Shown here in pieces: positions 14,834-21,680 of a DNA stretch of 21,680 bases. A program made the position numbers and the translations under genes. This DNA is from Acetobacteraceae bacterium (GTDB taxonomy: Bacteria; Pseudomonadota; Alphaproteobacteria; Acetobacterales; Acetobacteraceae). The number at the start of each line of letters is the position of its first letter. Position 1 is the first letter of the stretch. The stretch covers positions 1-21,680 of the forward strand of contig CANJSR010000021.1 in the NCBI GenBank assembly GCA_947476855.1, given 5' to 3'. The notes under the pieces are model-generated. The model made no database searches and was not told where the DNA came from. It saw only the letters and a list, made by a program, of their open reading frames with translations.

Positions 14834-15661
14834 ATGGCTTCGTATCCGCGCTTCAAGGACAAGGTGGTGATCGTGTCGGGTGGCGCCGACGGCATGGGTC
14901 GCGCCTGCAGTACGCAGCTCGCAGCGGAGGGCGCACGCCTCTTCATCCTCGACGTGAAGCACGACATGGCCGAGGAACTGGCGCGCGGCCTTTCGAAGAG
15001 CGGCGCCCGCGTAGAAGCGTTGCGCGCCGACGTCATGAACGAGACCGAGCTGCGCGACGCCATCGCAACAGTCCTGCGCCGCACGGGCGGCGAGGTCGAC
15101 AGCCTCATCAACATCGCAGGCGGCAGTGCGTCCGGCCTCACCGCGGAGATCGACCTCGCGGTCTGGGACAGGCTCTACGCCCTCAACCTGCGGAGCACGC
15201 TCGTCGCATGCCAGGCAGTGATACCGGCCATGCGCAAGCGCGGCGGCAGCATTGTCACCATGGCCTCGATCTCCGGCCTGCGCGGCGACCCCGAATGGGC
15301 GCCCTACAACGCGGCAAAGGCCGCGATCATATCACTCACGCAATCGCTCGCCTGGGAGGAAGGCGGCTATGGCATTCGCGTCAACGCCATCTGCCCGGGC
15401 CCCGTCGCATCCGAGCGCATGCTCGCGACAATATCCCAGAATGAACTGCGCGCCTACAATGAGTCCTGCGCTCTGGGACGCATCGGCACGGCATCGGAAC
15501 TTGCCGAGGCGATCCTCTTCCTCGCCTCGGACCAGTCATCGTTCGTCACCGGCGCAGCACTCGTCGCCGACGGCGGGCTGACCGCGCGCACGGGTCAGCC
15601 GACCCGTTTCTACCGGCAGCAACGCGAAGGCCTGCATCGCAGGCCAACAGATCCAAGCTGA
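14834..15661 (+). CDS. Short-chain dehydrogenase/reductase (SDR)
   Basis: A 275-residue classical SDR, a cytosolic NAD(P)-dependent oxidoreductase. The dinucleotide loop is VVIVSGGADGMGRA (residues 11-24), where Ser-Gly-Gly-Ala replaces the commoner Thr-Gly start. Next come LFILDVKHD, whose aspartate after the second beta strand favours NAD(H), LINIAGGSAS, and ALNLRSTLVA with Asn118. The catalytic set is Ser145 in TMASISGLRG and Tyr158/Lys162 in APYNAAKAA; the C-terminal loop is NAICPGPVAS. The ATG at 14834 is chosen for the AAGGAG ribosome site 7 bases before it. The gene is followed after 6 bp by the GMC oxidoreductase and 1.5 kb later by a substrate-binding protein, forming a three-gene operon. 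It probably oxidises an alcohol or reduces a carbonyl intermediate. Substrate unknown. Confidence 0.87.
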   Translation: MASYPRFKDKVVIVSGGADGMGRACSTQLAAEGARLFILDVKHDMAEELARGLSKSGARVEALRADVMNETELRDAIATVLRRTGGEVDSLINIAGGSASGLTAEIDLAVWDRLYALNLRSTLVACQAVIPAMRKRGGSIVTMASISGLRGDPEWAPYNAAKAAIISLTQSLAWEEGGYGIRVNAICPGPVASERMLATISQNELRAYNESCALGRIGTASELAEAILFLASDQSSFVTGAALVADGGLTARTGQPTRFYRQQREGLHRRPTDPS

Positions 15662-15667
15662 CCGCCG

Positions 15668-17200
15668 ATGGGCATTGAATTCGACTATGTGGTTGTGGGT
15701 GGCGGCGCTGCGGGGGCAGTGGCGGCGCGGCGGCTGGCCGAACTCACCCACGCACGCGTTGCTCTGCTCGAGGCAGGCCCCGACGTTCTTGCACGCGAGG
15801 AGGTGCGCGACTTCCGCCGTTTCAACGAGGTCAAGAACGGCCCTCTCGCACGGCTGCTTCCCATCGTCCAGCCGACAAGCGGCAATGGACGTTTTCGTTA
15901 CCCGGTGGCCCGCATGCTGGGCGGATCGACGTCGCAGAACACCTGCATCTGGTTTCGTCCGCCGGCAGCCGACTTCCTGACCTGGGTCGCGGCAGGAGCC
16001 GCAGGTTGGGGGCCGGATGCGGTCCGTCCGCATTTCGAGTCGCTCGAGGCGCGTATCAATATCGAGACCGTGCAGCCCCGGGGGCCGGCACATGAAGCCC
16101 TGGCGGCCGCCGCGCGGGAGATGGGCGTGAAAGTGGCCGATTTCGCAACCGAGTTTGCGGAAGGATGGGGCAGCTACCGGATGAGCAAGCGGGGCGTCGC
16201 GCGGGAAAGCTCGGCTGAGGTCTTCCTGTCGCCCCAGTCCGGCCCGCCACCCAATCTGTCGATCTTTACCGATACGGCCGTCAGCCAGCTCGTGTTCAGT
16301 GCGGACAGGCAGGTTTCCGGAGTCATGACGCCGCGAGGCGCCTTCACTGCCCGGAAGGAAGTCATTCTCTGCTGTGGCGCGTTGGATACGCCGCGCATCC
16401 TGATGCTGTCGGGAATAGGCCCTGCAGAGGAACTGCGGGCGCTGGGCATGGCACCCAGACTTGATCTGCCGCAGGTGGGCCGCCACCTGCTCGATCACCC
16501 GGCAGCCTGCGTCAACGCCGCGTCCCTACAAGCGAGCGACAGGGATCCGCTGTGGAACTATACCGGTGTGCTGTTCGCCAGGGTCGAAGACCCAAACGCT
16601 CCATGGCCGGACATCGAGCTGCAGCTCGGACCGGAATTGTTCGAACAGCAAACCGCACCAGCCGGATATCTCTCTGCGCCACATGGCTTCACGGCCTACA
16701 TGACGGTGAACAGGGCGCGCAGCGAAGGTTCGGTTCGCCTCCGCTCGCGCAACCTGGAAGACGACCCTCTGATCAATGCCGGATACTTCACCGATCCCGA
16801 TGGCTACGACCTGCGGGTGATGATCGAAGGACTCCGCTACGCGCGGTGCCTGTTTGGCAGGCCCGCCTTGTCTGGCTGGATCGGTGAAGAACTTGCGCCG
16901 GGCGCGTCCGCCGTCTCGGACGGCGAGCTTGCGAGCTACGTGCGGGAGACTGCGACCACGGGTTACCATCCGGCGGGCACCTGCAAGATGGGCCCGGCGA
17001 GCGACCCGGGCGCTGTGGTCGACTCCTCACTCAGGGCCAAGGGCGTGGGCGGCCTGCGCATTGCAGATGCATCGATCATGCCGACCATGGTCAGTGTCAA
17101 CATCGCCGCGACCTGCATGATGATCGGACACCGCGCGGCAGAACTGGTGGCCGAGGATCTCGAGTCGATTGCAACGAAAGTGCTTGTTCAGAACGTGTAG
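15668..17200 (+). CDS. GMC-family oxidoreductase (choline dehydrogenase-like)
   Basis: A 510-residue FAD-dependent glucose-methanol-choline oxidoreductase, which oxidises an alcohol to an aldehyde or ketone. Features are FDYVVVGGGAAGAVAARRLA (residues 5-24), LLEAGPD, the GMC signature region RMLGGSTSQNTCIW, the second signature CGALDTPRILMLSGIGP, and the C-terminal catalytic pair: His434 in GYHPAGTCKMG and Asn478 in VSVNIAATCMM. Asn where the family often has His-Asn or Asn-Thr-Asn is normal at the second position. The signature SLNAM found in choline dehydrogenases reads SQNTC here, so choline itself is not a safe substrate call. The start follows the SDR stop by 6 bp with only a weak ribosome site, suggesting coupling. 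The following gene encodes a periplasmic binding protein with its own strong ribosome site. Confidence 0.88.
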   Translation: MGIEFDYVVVGGGAAGAVAARRLAELTHARVALLEAGPDVLAREEVRDFRRFNEVKNGPLARLLPIVQPTSGNGRFRYPVARMLGGSTSQNTCIWFRPPAADFLTWVAAGAAGWGPDAVRPHFESLEARINIETVQPRGPAHEALAAAAREMGVKVADFATEFAEGWGSYRMSKRGVARESSAEVFLSPQSGPPPNLSIFTDTAVSQLVFSADRQVSGVMTPRGAFTARKEVILCCGALDTPRILMLSGIGPAEELRALGMAPRLDLPQVGRHLLDHPAACVNAASLQASDRDPLWNYTGVLFARVEDPNAPWPDIELQLGPELFEQQTAPAGYLSAPHGFTAYMTVNRARSEGSVRLRSRNLEDDPLINAGYFTDPDGYDLRVMIEGLRYARCLFGRPALSGWIGEELAPGASAVSDGELASYVRETATTGYHPAGTCKMGPASDPGAVVDSSLRAKGVGGLRIADASIMPTMVSVNIAATCMMIGHRAAELVAEDLESIATKVLVQNV

Positions 17201-17224
17201 ACCCAAAACTCAGGAGGACCGAAG

Positions 17225-18817
17225 ATGAAAACGACGATTGGAAAACACGCCCGCTCTGCTGGCATGATTGACCGCCGGGGGCTGATCAAGGGAGTGGGTG
17301 CATCGGGGCTTGCTCTCGCAACCGGTTCCTTGTCCTGGTCAAGCCGGGCAAGCGCTGCGCCGGTCAAGGGTGGCAGCCTGAAGATGGGCTGCTCGCACGG
17401 CCAGACGACGGATTCGCTTGAACCCGGCACCTATTCGCACGGCTTCATGATCCTCCTGTCCTACAATTGCCACGCCAAGCTGACCGTGGTGGGGGCAGAC
17501 AACAAGCTTCACGGCGACATCGCGGAATCCTGGGAAGGCTCAGACCAGGCGCGCAAGTGGGTGTTCAAGCTGCGCCAGGCGGAGTTCCACGACGGGTCGC
17601 GCGTCACGGCAAAGGACGTGATCGCCTCGCTCAACCATCATCGGGGCGAGAACAGCAAGTCGAACGCCAAGACCGTCGTCGCGAACATCAAGAACATCAC
17701 GGCGGATGGCGACGGCACGGTCGTCTTCGAGCTGACGAGCGGCGACGCCGACTTCCCCTATATCCTCACCGATTACCAGCTCGCGATCTGCAAGGCCAAG
17801 GAGGATGGCAAGATCAACTGGGAGGACGACGGCAGCCGTGCTGGCCCCTACAAGTTGGTCGGCTTCGAACCTGGCGTGCGCGCTCAGCTTCAGAAGGCCG
17901 AAAACTACTGGAACCCGGACGTCGGACACCTGGCCTCGGCCGAGGTCCTCGTCATCACCGATTCGACCGCACGCCAGAACGCGCTGATTGCCGGCGAAGT
18001 CGACGTGATCGACCGTCCCGACATCCGCACGCTTTCGATGCTGCAGAATACGCCGGGCCTCAAGGTCGAGGAGGAAACGGGCTTCCGCTTCTTCGGCTAC
18101 ACCATGTTCACCGACACGACCCCCTTCGACAACAATGACGTCAGGCTGGCTCTGAAATATTCGATCGACCGCGAGGCCGCGCTGAGCGCTGCGCTCGATG
18201 GACACGGAATCATCGGCAACGATCACCCCATCACGCCGGCCTACCGCTTCCACGATCCCTCGATCGAACAGTTCAAGTACGATATCGACCGCGCGAAGTT
18301 CCACCTCAAGAAGGCAGGACTCTCCTCGCTCGACGTCGACCTCTCGGCCTCCACGGCCGCCTTCGCGGCGGCGATCGACAGCGCGTTGCTCTTTCAATCA
18401 AACGCCAAGCCGGCCGGTATCAACATCAATGTCGTCAAGGAGCCGGCCGACAGCTACTGGTCGAATGTGTGGCTGAAGAAGCCGTTCATCGCGACGGATT
18501 GGGGCGGCCGGCCGACGGAAGACCTGATGTTCTCGGTGATGTTCGCGGCCGGAGCGCCATGGAACGACACGCGCTTCAACAATGCGCGGTTCGAGGAGCT
18601 TCTCGTCGCGGCCCGCGCCGAGCTTGACGAGGCCAAGCGCCGCGAGATGTACGGCGAGATGCAGCGCATCGTCCACAGCGAAGGCGGCCTCATCGCGCCG
18701 GTCCTGCCGAACAACATCTGGGCGTTCCGGTCGCGTGTGAAGCATGCCGACAGCATATCCAAGTCATGGGAGCTGGACGGCTGGATGTTCATCTCACGCT
18801 GGTGGGTCGAGGGTTGA
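17225..18817 (+). CDS. ABC transporter substrate-binding protein, peptide/opine (SBP_bac_5) family, Tat-exported
   Basis: A 530-residue periplasmic solute-binding protein of the DppA/OppA class. The N-terminus carries a twin-arginine signal, DRRGLIKGVGASGLALATG, with probable cleavage after SRASA near residue 40. The mature part shows GDIAESWEGSDQARKWVFKL, FHDGSRVTAKDVIASLNHH, AGPYKLVGFEPGVRAQLQ and NNDVRLALKYSIDREAAL, in the order typical of SBP_bac_5. A strong ribosome site (CAGGAGGACC) lies just before the ATG at 17225. This class takes up peptides, nickel, heme precursors, opines and other amines. No permease or ATPase gene follows: a terminator-like hairpin stands 48 bp downstream and then phage genes. 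It must use transporter subunits encoded elsewhere, or they were lost. Confidence 0.9.
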   Translation: MKTTIGKHARSAGMIDRRGLIKGVGASGLALATGSLSWSSRASAAPVKGGSLKMGCSHGQTTDSLEPGTYSHGFMILLSYNCHAKLTVVGADNKLHGDIAESWEGSDQARKWVFKLRQAEFHDGSRVTAKDVIASLNHHRGENSKSNAKTVVANIKNITADGDGTVVFELTSGDADFPYILTDYQLAICKAKEDGKINWEDDGSRAGPYKLVGFEPGVRAQLQKAENYWNPDVGHLASAEVLVITDSTARQNALIAGEVDVIDRPDIRTLSMLQNTPGLKVEEETGFRFFGYTMFTDTTPFDNNDVRLALKYSIDREAALSAALDGHGIIGNDHPITPAYRFHDPSIEQFKYDIDRAKFHLKKAGLSSLDVDLSASTAAFAAAIDSALLFQSNAKPAGININVVKEPADSYWSNVWLKKPFIATDWGGRPTEDLMFSVMFAAGAPWNDTRFNNARFEELLVAARAELDEAKRREMYGEMQRIVHSEGGLIAPVLPNNIWAFRSRVKHADSISKSWELDGWMFISRWWVEG

Positions 18818-18864
18818 GAGGTTGCTGCTGCGCCTGCAGCGTCGAACTCTGATTTTGGTGACAG

Positions 18865-18890
18865 AGGCCGGGCGTCTACACCCGGCCTTT
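18865..18890 (+). terminator. Hairpin terminator after the substrate-binding protein gene
   Basis: An 8-bp perfect stem, AGGCCGGG (18865-18872) with CCCGGCCT (18881-18888), and an 8-base loop is followed by a short T run. The T tract is only three bases long at its core, so efficiency may be modest. It is placed 48 bp after the stop at 18817, as expected for the end of the SDR-GMC-binding protein operon. Confidence 0.7.
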
Positions 18891-19463
18891 GACACTTGAG
18901 TATGGAGTTCATGCAGGGAGGCGAACAAGCCAGCCCCGAAAGCCTTCATTCCGCAGGCCGCGCGGGCGGCTGCGCTACCCCGACCGGCTTCGCCGCCCGC
19001 GCTGGCGCCCAAGCCAATCATGCACTAACATTCAACCCGGACCACTCGTTGAGGGCCGATCAGTTTCGCGTGCCGAAGAGCTTCAAGTCAAATGTCGAGC
19101 CAAGGCGTACCATTCCTCTTGTGCTTCTTGGCATCATTGAGCAAAGCCTGTGGGATGCTTACCTTTTCTCTCTACCGTAACCGGTGCCATCACCGAACTC
19201 CCGTCTGGAAAGAACTTGCCCTTTTCCGGAAACGACTTTCCACACTGTTCTGGTGATGATCTCGACGGGGACCCGGACCCATGAAGCGCGGGGACCACGG
19301 GAGACGCCGCACGCTGGGGCGGATCGAGCGCGGCGGTGGGAATGGCGGCGAACCCGCCCGGAGCCCATCAGGCCGGCTTGAGGATTCGCCAGCCGGCCAT
19401 GGCCGGGCCTCCGGTCATGTCGGTCAGGCTGTGCCGGTGCCAAAGGCGGTACGCCCCTTCATC
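18891..19463. other. Non-coding or degenerate stretch at the island/prophage border
   Basis: No gene here is convincing. Short open frames exist on both strands (for example 18896-19180 plus and 19159-19443 minus), but they lack family features and ribosome sites. The segment around 19025-19065, with AACCCGGACCACTCG then GGGCCGATCAG, is reminiscent of terminal sequence of IS3-type elements, from memory only. Base composition drops around 19130-19260. An inverted pair TGGAAAG/CTTTCCA flanks a TTTCCGGAAA-type palindrome near 19205-19243. I see no tRNA or clear direct repeat to mark a phage attachment site. Confidence 0.4.
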
Positions 19464-19997
19464 TCACGGCCAGCCGGTGTTCAGGTCCACTACCGCAATC
19501 TCTTCCGCCGTGCTGGCCGCCTCGATCTGCGACTTCAACGCCGCCTCGTTGTCGAAGCACGCCTGAACATGTGCCCGCACCGCCATCGCTACCGCAGTGA
19601 TGGCCTGGGCATCGAGGGTCACGAAGGTGCCATCCGCCATCTTCCAGTTGATGACGGCATTGGGATCGATTTGCGCGCCCACCACCGCGCCGATGTACTT
19701 GGTCTGGCTCACGGCGTCGGTGGCGACAGGCATGCCGTTGAACAGGGTACCGCCCGTCTCCCTCTCCCAGCGGAGAGCCGCAAGTTCCGAAAGCTTCAGG
19801 GCACGAAGTTCGTCCAGAGTCGGCAGCGCCGCGCGAACCACCCAGTTGCCGTTCTCAAGTCCGGTGAACGCGGTGGGCCCCTCGTCCCGCACGACCTCGT
19901 GCCACGTCACCTTCTTGTGCGGGATGTCGCCGGGCTTCGCCGAATACTGCCGTATTTCCATGAAGGAGCCGTCGATCACGAGTGCATATTCAGTCAT
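19464..19997 (-). CDS. Phage tail-associated protein with DUF4376-type C-terminus
   Basis: A 177-residue protein at the end of the phage operon. The first part (MTEYALVIDGSFMEIRQYSA, then KKVTWHEVVRDEGPTAF) resembles the short N-terminal region of tail-fibre assembly-type proteins. The C-terminal 100 residues follow the DUF4376 pattern: a helix LRALKLSELAALRWERETGG, then FNGMPVATDAVSQTKYIGAV, a VINWKMADGTFVTLDAQAI segment and a final long helix ending near ALKSQIEAA. DUF4376 proteins occur beside tail fibre genes in many prophages; their exact role is not known to me. The ATG at 19997 follows a GGAGA ribosome site and starts 12 bp after the upstream gene's stop. Stop at 19464-19466. Confidence 0.72.
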   Translation of the reverse strand: MTEYALVIDGSFMEIRQYSAKPGDIPHKKVTWHEVVRDEGPTAFTGLENGNWVVRAALPTLDELRALKLSELAALRWERETGGTLFNGMPVATDAVSQTKYIGAVVGAQIDPNAVINWKMADGTFVTLDAQAITAVAMAVRAHVQACFDNEAALKSQIEAASTAEEIAVVDLNTGWP

Positions 19998-20009
19998 TGC
20001 ATCGTCTCC

Positions 20010-20714
20010 TTACGCGGCCTTATTGATCGCGATGGCACAGATCGATTGCGTCTTGCTGCTGTCTGATCCGCTCGATGAAACATATCCGCTTCCCGCGCTT
20101 CTGTAGGTAGTCGTTTTGTCGATCATGCCGCCGCCATAGCCCGCGCCTGTATAGGTCACATAGTTCGCGTTCTGTGTCAGCACGCCGCCGAGATTTGAGC
20201 CAATGCCAGCGAAGGCATTTGTCGACAGCTTTTGCCCGATGGCAAAGACCATCGCATTGAGCGGGACTTCTGAGCTGAAATATCCTGCGGCACTGTTGGT
20301 GTTGTTTCTGTAGCCGCTGGCAATCTGCCGAACGGGGTTTGCACCGCAGCCGCCCTTGATGACCCAAACCATCATTCCGCTTGCGCCAGCGCCGGACATA
20401 TTCACTCTGATGGTAACAACTCCCGCCCCCGGTGGCTGCTTGCATATGAACCATTGATGCTCGCCGCCAGCATTCGATCCGCCGATCCACTCTGCCGCCT
20501 TGCCGTTTACGATGGCCCCATTGCCCCACACGCCACCAGAAGTGAGGTGGCCGATGACGACCAGGCGGTCGGCGAACTCAAGGCCAATGTCGAACGTGCC
20601 TTCATTGTAGTTGAACGAACTATTCTCGCTCCTGCGTCCCGCATAGAACAATTCATGAGGGCCGGGCGTAAGATCGTCCGCTCCGAACCCGGTCAGCTGC
20701 GTGGCCTCGAGCAT
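20010..20714 (-). CDS. Probable phage structural protein, unrecognised
   Basis: A 234-residue protein I cannot assign to a family. It is rich in Gly, Ser, Asn and aromatic residues with alternating short beta-like segments (for example FDIGLEFADRLVVIGHLTSG, VVTIRVNMSGAGASGMMVWV) and a low-complexity Ser/Gly/Tyr tail (GSGYVSSSGSDSSKTQ). The pattern of beta strands with variable glycine-rich loops suits a virion-surface or tail-tip domain. It starts 3 bp after the stop of the fibre-like gene and ends 12 bp before the DUF4376-type gene, so it is part of the same tight operon. No signal peptide or membrane segment is seen. Its job is inferred from position only. Confidence 0.6.
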   Translation of the reverse strand: MLEATQLTGFGADDLTPGPHELFYAGRRSENSSFNYNEGTFDIGLEFADRLVVIGHLTSGGVWGNGAIVNGKAAEWIGGSNAGGEHQWFICKQPPGAGVVTIRVNMSGAGASGMMVWVIKGGCGANPVRQIASGYRNNTNSAAGYFSSEVPLNAMVFAIGQKLSTNAFAGIGSNLGGVLTQNANYVTYTGAGYGGGMIDKTTTYRSAGSGYVSSSGSDSSKTQSICAIAINKAA

Positions 20715-20717
20715 GGG

Positions 20718-21443
20718 TCAGTCGTCCTTCGCGGCGTTGACGGTGTAGGTCATCGTCACCTCGATGAGCTGGGCGTCGCCGGCCATCGTGTCGGCGGCGT
20801 TGGCGGGGGCGCGGTAGAACTCGAAGATCACCATGTCGTTTTCGGCGGGGCTGCCGCCAATCGTCAGGTCGGCAGAGAAGGAGGTGATGTAGACGTTGTT
20901 CGTGACGCCGCCCGTGTCGCTCACCTCCTGCGCGGTACCCCACGCCGCATCGAGCGCTTCGTTGTCGCTGAAGGCGCGCGCGCGCACGCCCCAGCGAACG
21001 CCGAAGCTGGTGGTGGTGGCGGGGTGCTTCCAGATGAACTGGACCTGCACGGCGCCCTCGTTCCACGACCTGGGCATCCTGACGGGGACGGTCTGGACCG
21101 CCTCCGACACCGTGGCGTCAAAGGCCCAGAAGCGGACCATGACGTCGTTGGTCGCCATCTCCTCGGTTCCCGACTGCGCGCCGCTGGTGGCGCGGGCGAT
21201 CATCGCGGCGGCCGGGAAGTTCACCGTGCGCCTGCCCAGTATCGAGCTCAGGTCGGCCTTGGCGTCGAGCGCCGTCTGGAGTCCGGTGACGCTGGCGATG
21301 GTGTGGGTATGAACGGAGGCGGCATAGGAGCCTGCCGCCTGCTTGCCGTCGAGGGCAGTCTGCAAGCTAGCGACATCTGCGATGGCGAGGGCAACAGCAC
21401 CCGTCCTGCCGGCGATCGTGAACGCTCGATAGTGGACCGCCAT
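20718..21443 (-). CDS. Phage tail fibre-like protein
   Basis: A 241-residue protein. The N-terminal part carries two copies of a fibre-type repeat: VASLQTALDGKQAAGSY and VTGLQTALDAKADLSS, joined by VHTHTIAS. Repeats of the form L-Q-T-A-L-D-x-K and a short H-x-H-x motif are typical of side-tail-fibre and collar-like proteins, where they form trimeric coiled shafts. The rest, from LGRRTVNFPAAAM onward, looks like a compact beta-rich head domain (FEFYRAPANAADTM, IEVTMTYTVNAAKDD). Being far shorter than a classic tail fibre, it may be a short fibre or tail-tip protein. No ribosome site stands before the ATG at 21443, which lies inside the preceding open frame, so translation may depend on coupling. 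Confidence 0.65.
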   Translation of the reverse strand: MAVHYRAFTIAGRTGAVALAIADVASLQTALDGKQAAGSYAASVHTHTIASVTGLQTALDAKADLSSILGRRTVNFPAAAMIARATSGAQSGTEEMATNDVMVRFWAFDATVSEAVQTVPVRMPRSWNEGAVQVQFIWKHPATTTSFGVRWGVRARAFSDNEALDAAWGTAQEVSDTGGVTNNVYITSFSADLTIGGSPAENDMVIFEFYRAPANAADTMAGDAQLIEVTMTYTVNAAKDD

Positions 21444-21680
21444 GGCGCACGATCAGCATGATCGATGTGGGGTGAGATTCAGTGGGCGGCAAGTCCAGCG
21501 CCTTCACCGTGCAGTTGGTCTTCAGCTGAAGAACTTTTGTGATGCGCGCGGCCAGCGCGGTCTCATCGACGGAAGCGGCATCGAGAGCCGCCGCCTTCTC
21601 AAGCTCCACCTCGAAGGCGTCATACATCCTTCCGTAGTCGCGGAACTGCCGCGCGAAATAGAAACTCTCCGCGTCCTCGA
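21367..21680 (-). CDS. Unrecognised protein, C-terminal part (cut by the window edge)
   Basis: A frame without a stop enters from the right edge on the minus strand and ends at 21367. Its credible part reads DAESFYFARQFRDYGRMYDA, FEVELEKAAALDAASVDETA, then LAARITKVLQLKTNCTVKAL and DLPPTE; beyond about position 21480 the reading looks out of character (Cys/Arg-rich) and overlaps the start of the fibre-like gene by 77 bp. I do not recognise the family. By position it would be a phage baseplate or tail protein. The helix-strand pattern ending in a Pro-Pro-Thr-Glu also vaguely recalls the C-terminal lid of phenylacetate-CoA-ligase-like enzymes, which I rate as unlikely. The true end of the gene may be nearer 21480 if a frameshift is present. 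Confidence 0.4.
   Translation of the reverse strand, partial: EDAESFYFARQFRDYGRMYDAFEVELEKAAALDAASVDETALAARITKVLQLKTNCTVKALDLPPTESHPTSIMLIVRHGGPLSSVHDRRQDGCCCPRHRRCR

Noticed and set aside
15536..16498. Open frame of 320 codons on the minus strand at the SDR/GMC junction
   Set aside because: Antisense to two well-supported enzymes; composition is a mirror of their codons.
18891..19463. CRISPR array, tRNA or attachment repeat at the phage border
   Set aside because: No regularly spaced repeats, no cloverleaf-like sequence and no matching direct repeat could be found by eye.
19597..20106. Plus-strand frame through the DUF4376-type gene and its neighbour
   Set aside because: The minus-strand genes there have ribosome sites, tight spacing and phage-like features; the plus frame has none.

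Overview
The window is GC-rich (visibly well above 60%), densely coding DNA with almost no spare space inside operons. Families and codon choice suggest an alphaproteobacterium, perhaps of the Rhodobacterales. This rests on overall character and not on a marker gene.

Layout. (1) Positions 1-901 hold two broken genes meeting near 375-400: a minus-strand fragment resembling a plasmid- or ICE-type helicase, and a plus-strand C-terminal fragment of a homodimeric pyruvate dehydrogenase E1 (AceE-like). (2) 1053-8082 is a tight plus-strand operon: hydantoinase/oxoprolinase subunits A and B, a 3-mercaptopyruvate-type sulfurtransferase, a DAO-family FAD oxidoreductase and a VOC (glyoxalase-fold) protein. 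(3) 8088-9290 (minus) is a Cys/Met-metabolism PLP enzyme, converging on that operon. (4) 9602-13349 (plus) holds a PYROXD2-like flavoprotein, an IclR regulator and a monomeric sarcosine oxidase-like enzyme with its covalent-flavin cysteine. (5) 13358-14572 (minus) is a GcvT-family folate-binding protein. (6) 14834-18817 (plus) holds an SDR, a GMC oxidoreductase and a Tat-exported dipeptide-type ABC substrate-binding protein, closed by a hairpin terminator. (7) 18890-19463 is non-coding or degenerate. (8) 19464-21680 (minus) is a phage tail module with a DUF4376-type protein, two tail/fibre-like proteins and one gene cut by the window edge.

How it fits together. Regions 2-6 read as one catabolic island under a local IclR regulator. 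A 15-bp inverted repeat of the form TTCCA-N5-YRGAA occurs at four promoter regions: before hyuA, between the PLP enzyme and the PYROXD2-like gene, before iclR itself, and between gcvT and the SDR. These four sites cover every transcription unit of the island. The enzyme set (ATP-dependent ring amidohydrolase, N-methyl amine oxidase, folate C1 acceptor, C-S lyase-type PLP enzyme, sulfurtransferase, four different flavoproteins, one uptake protein) suggests breakdown of an N-methylated, possibly sulfur-containing, lactam or amino-acid-like compound. The substrate is inference and is not shown by the sequence. Mobile-element or phage sequence borders both ends.
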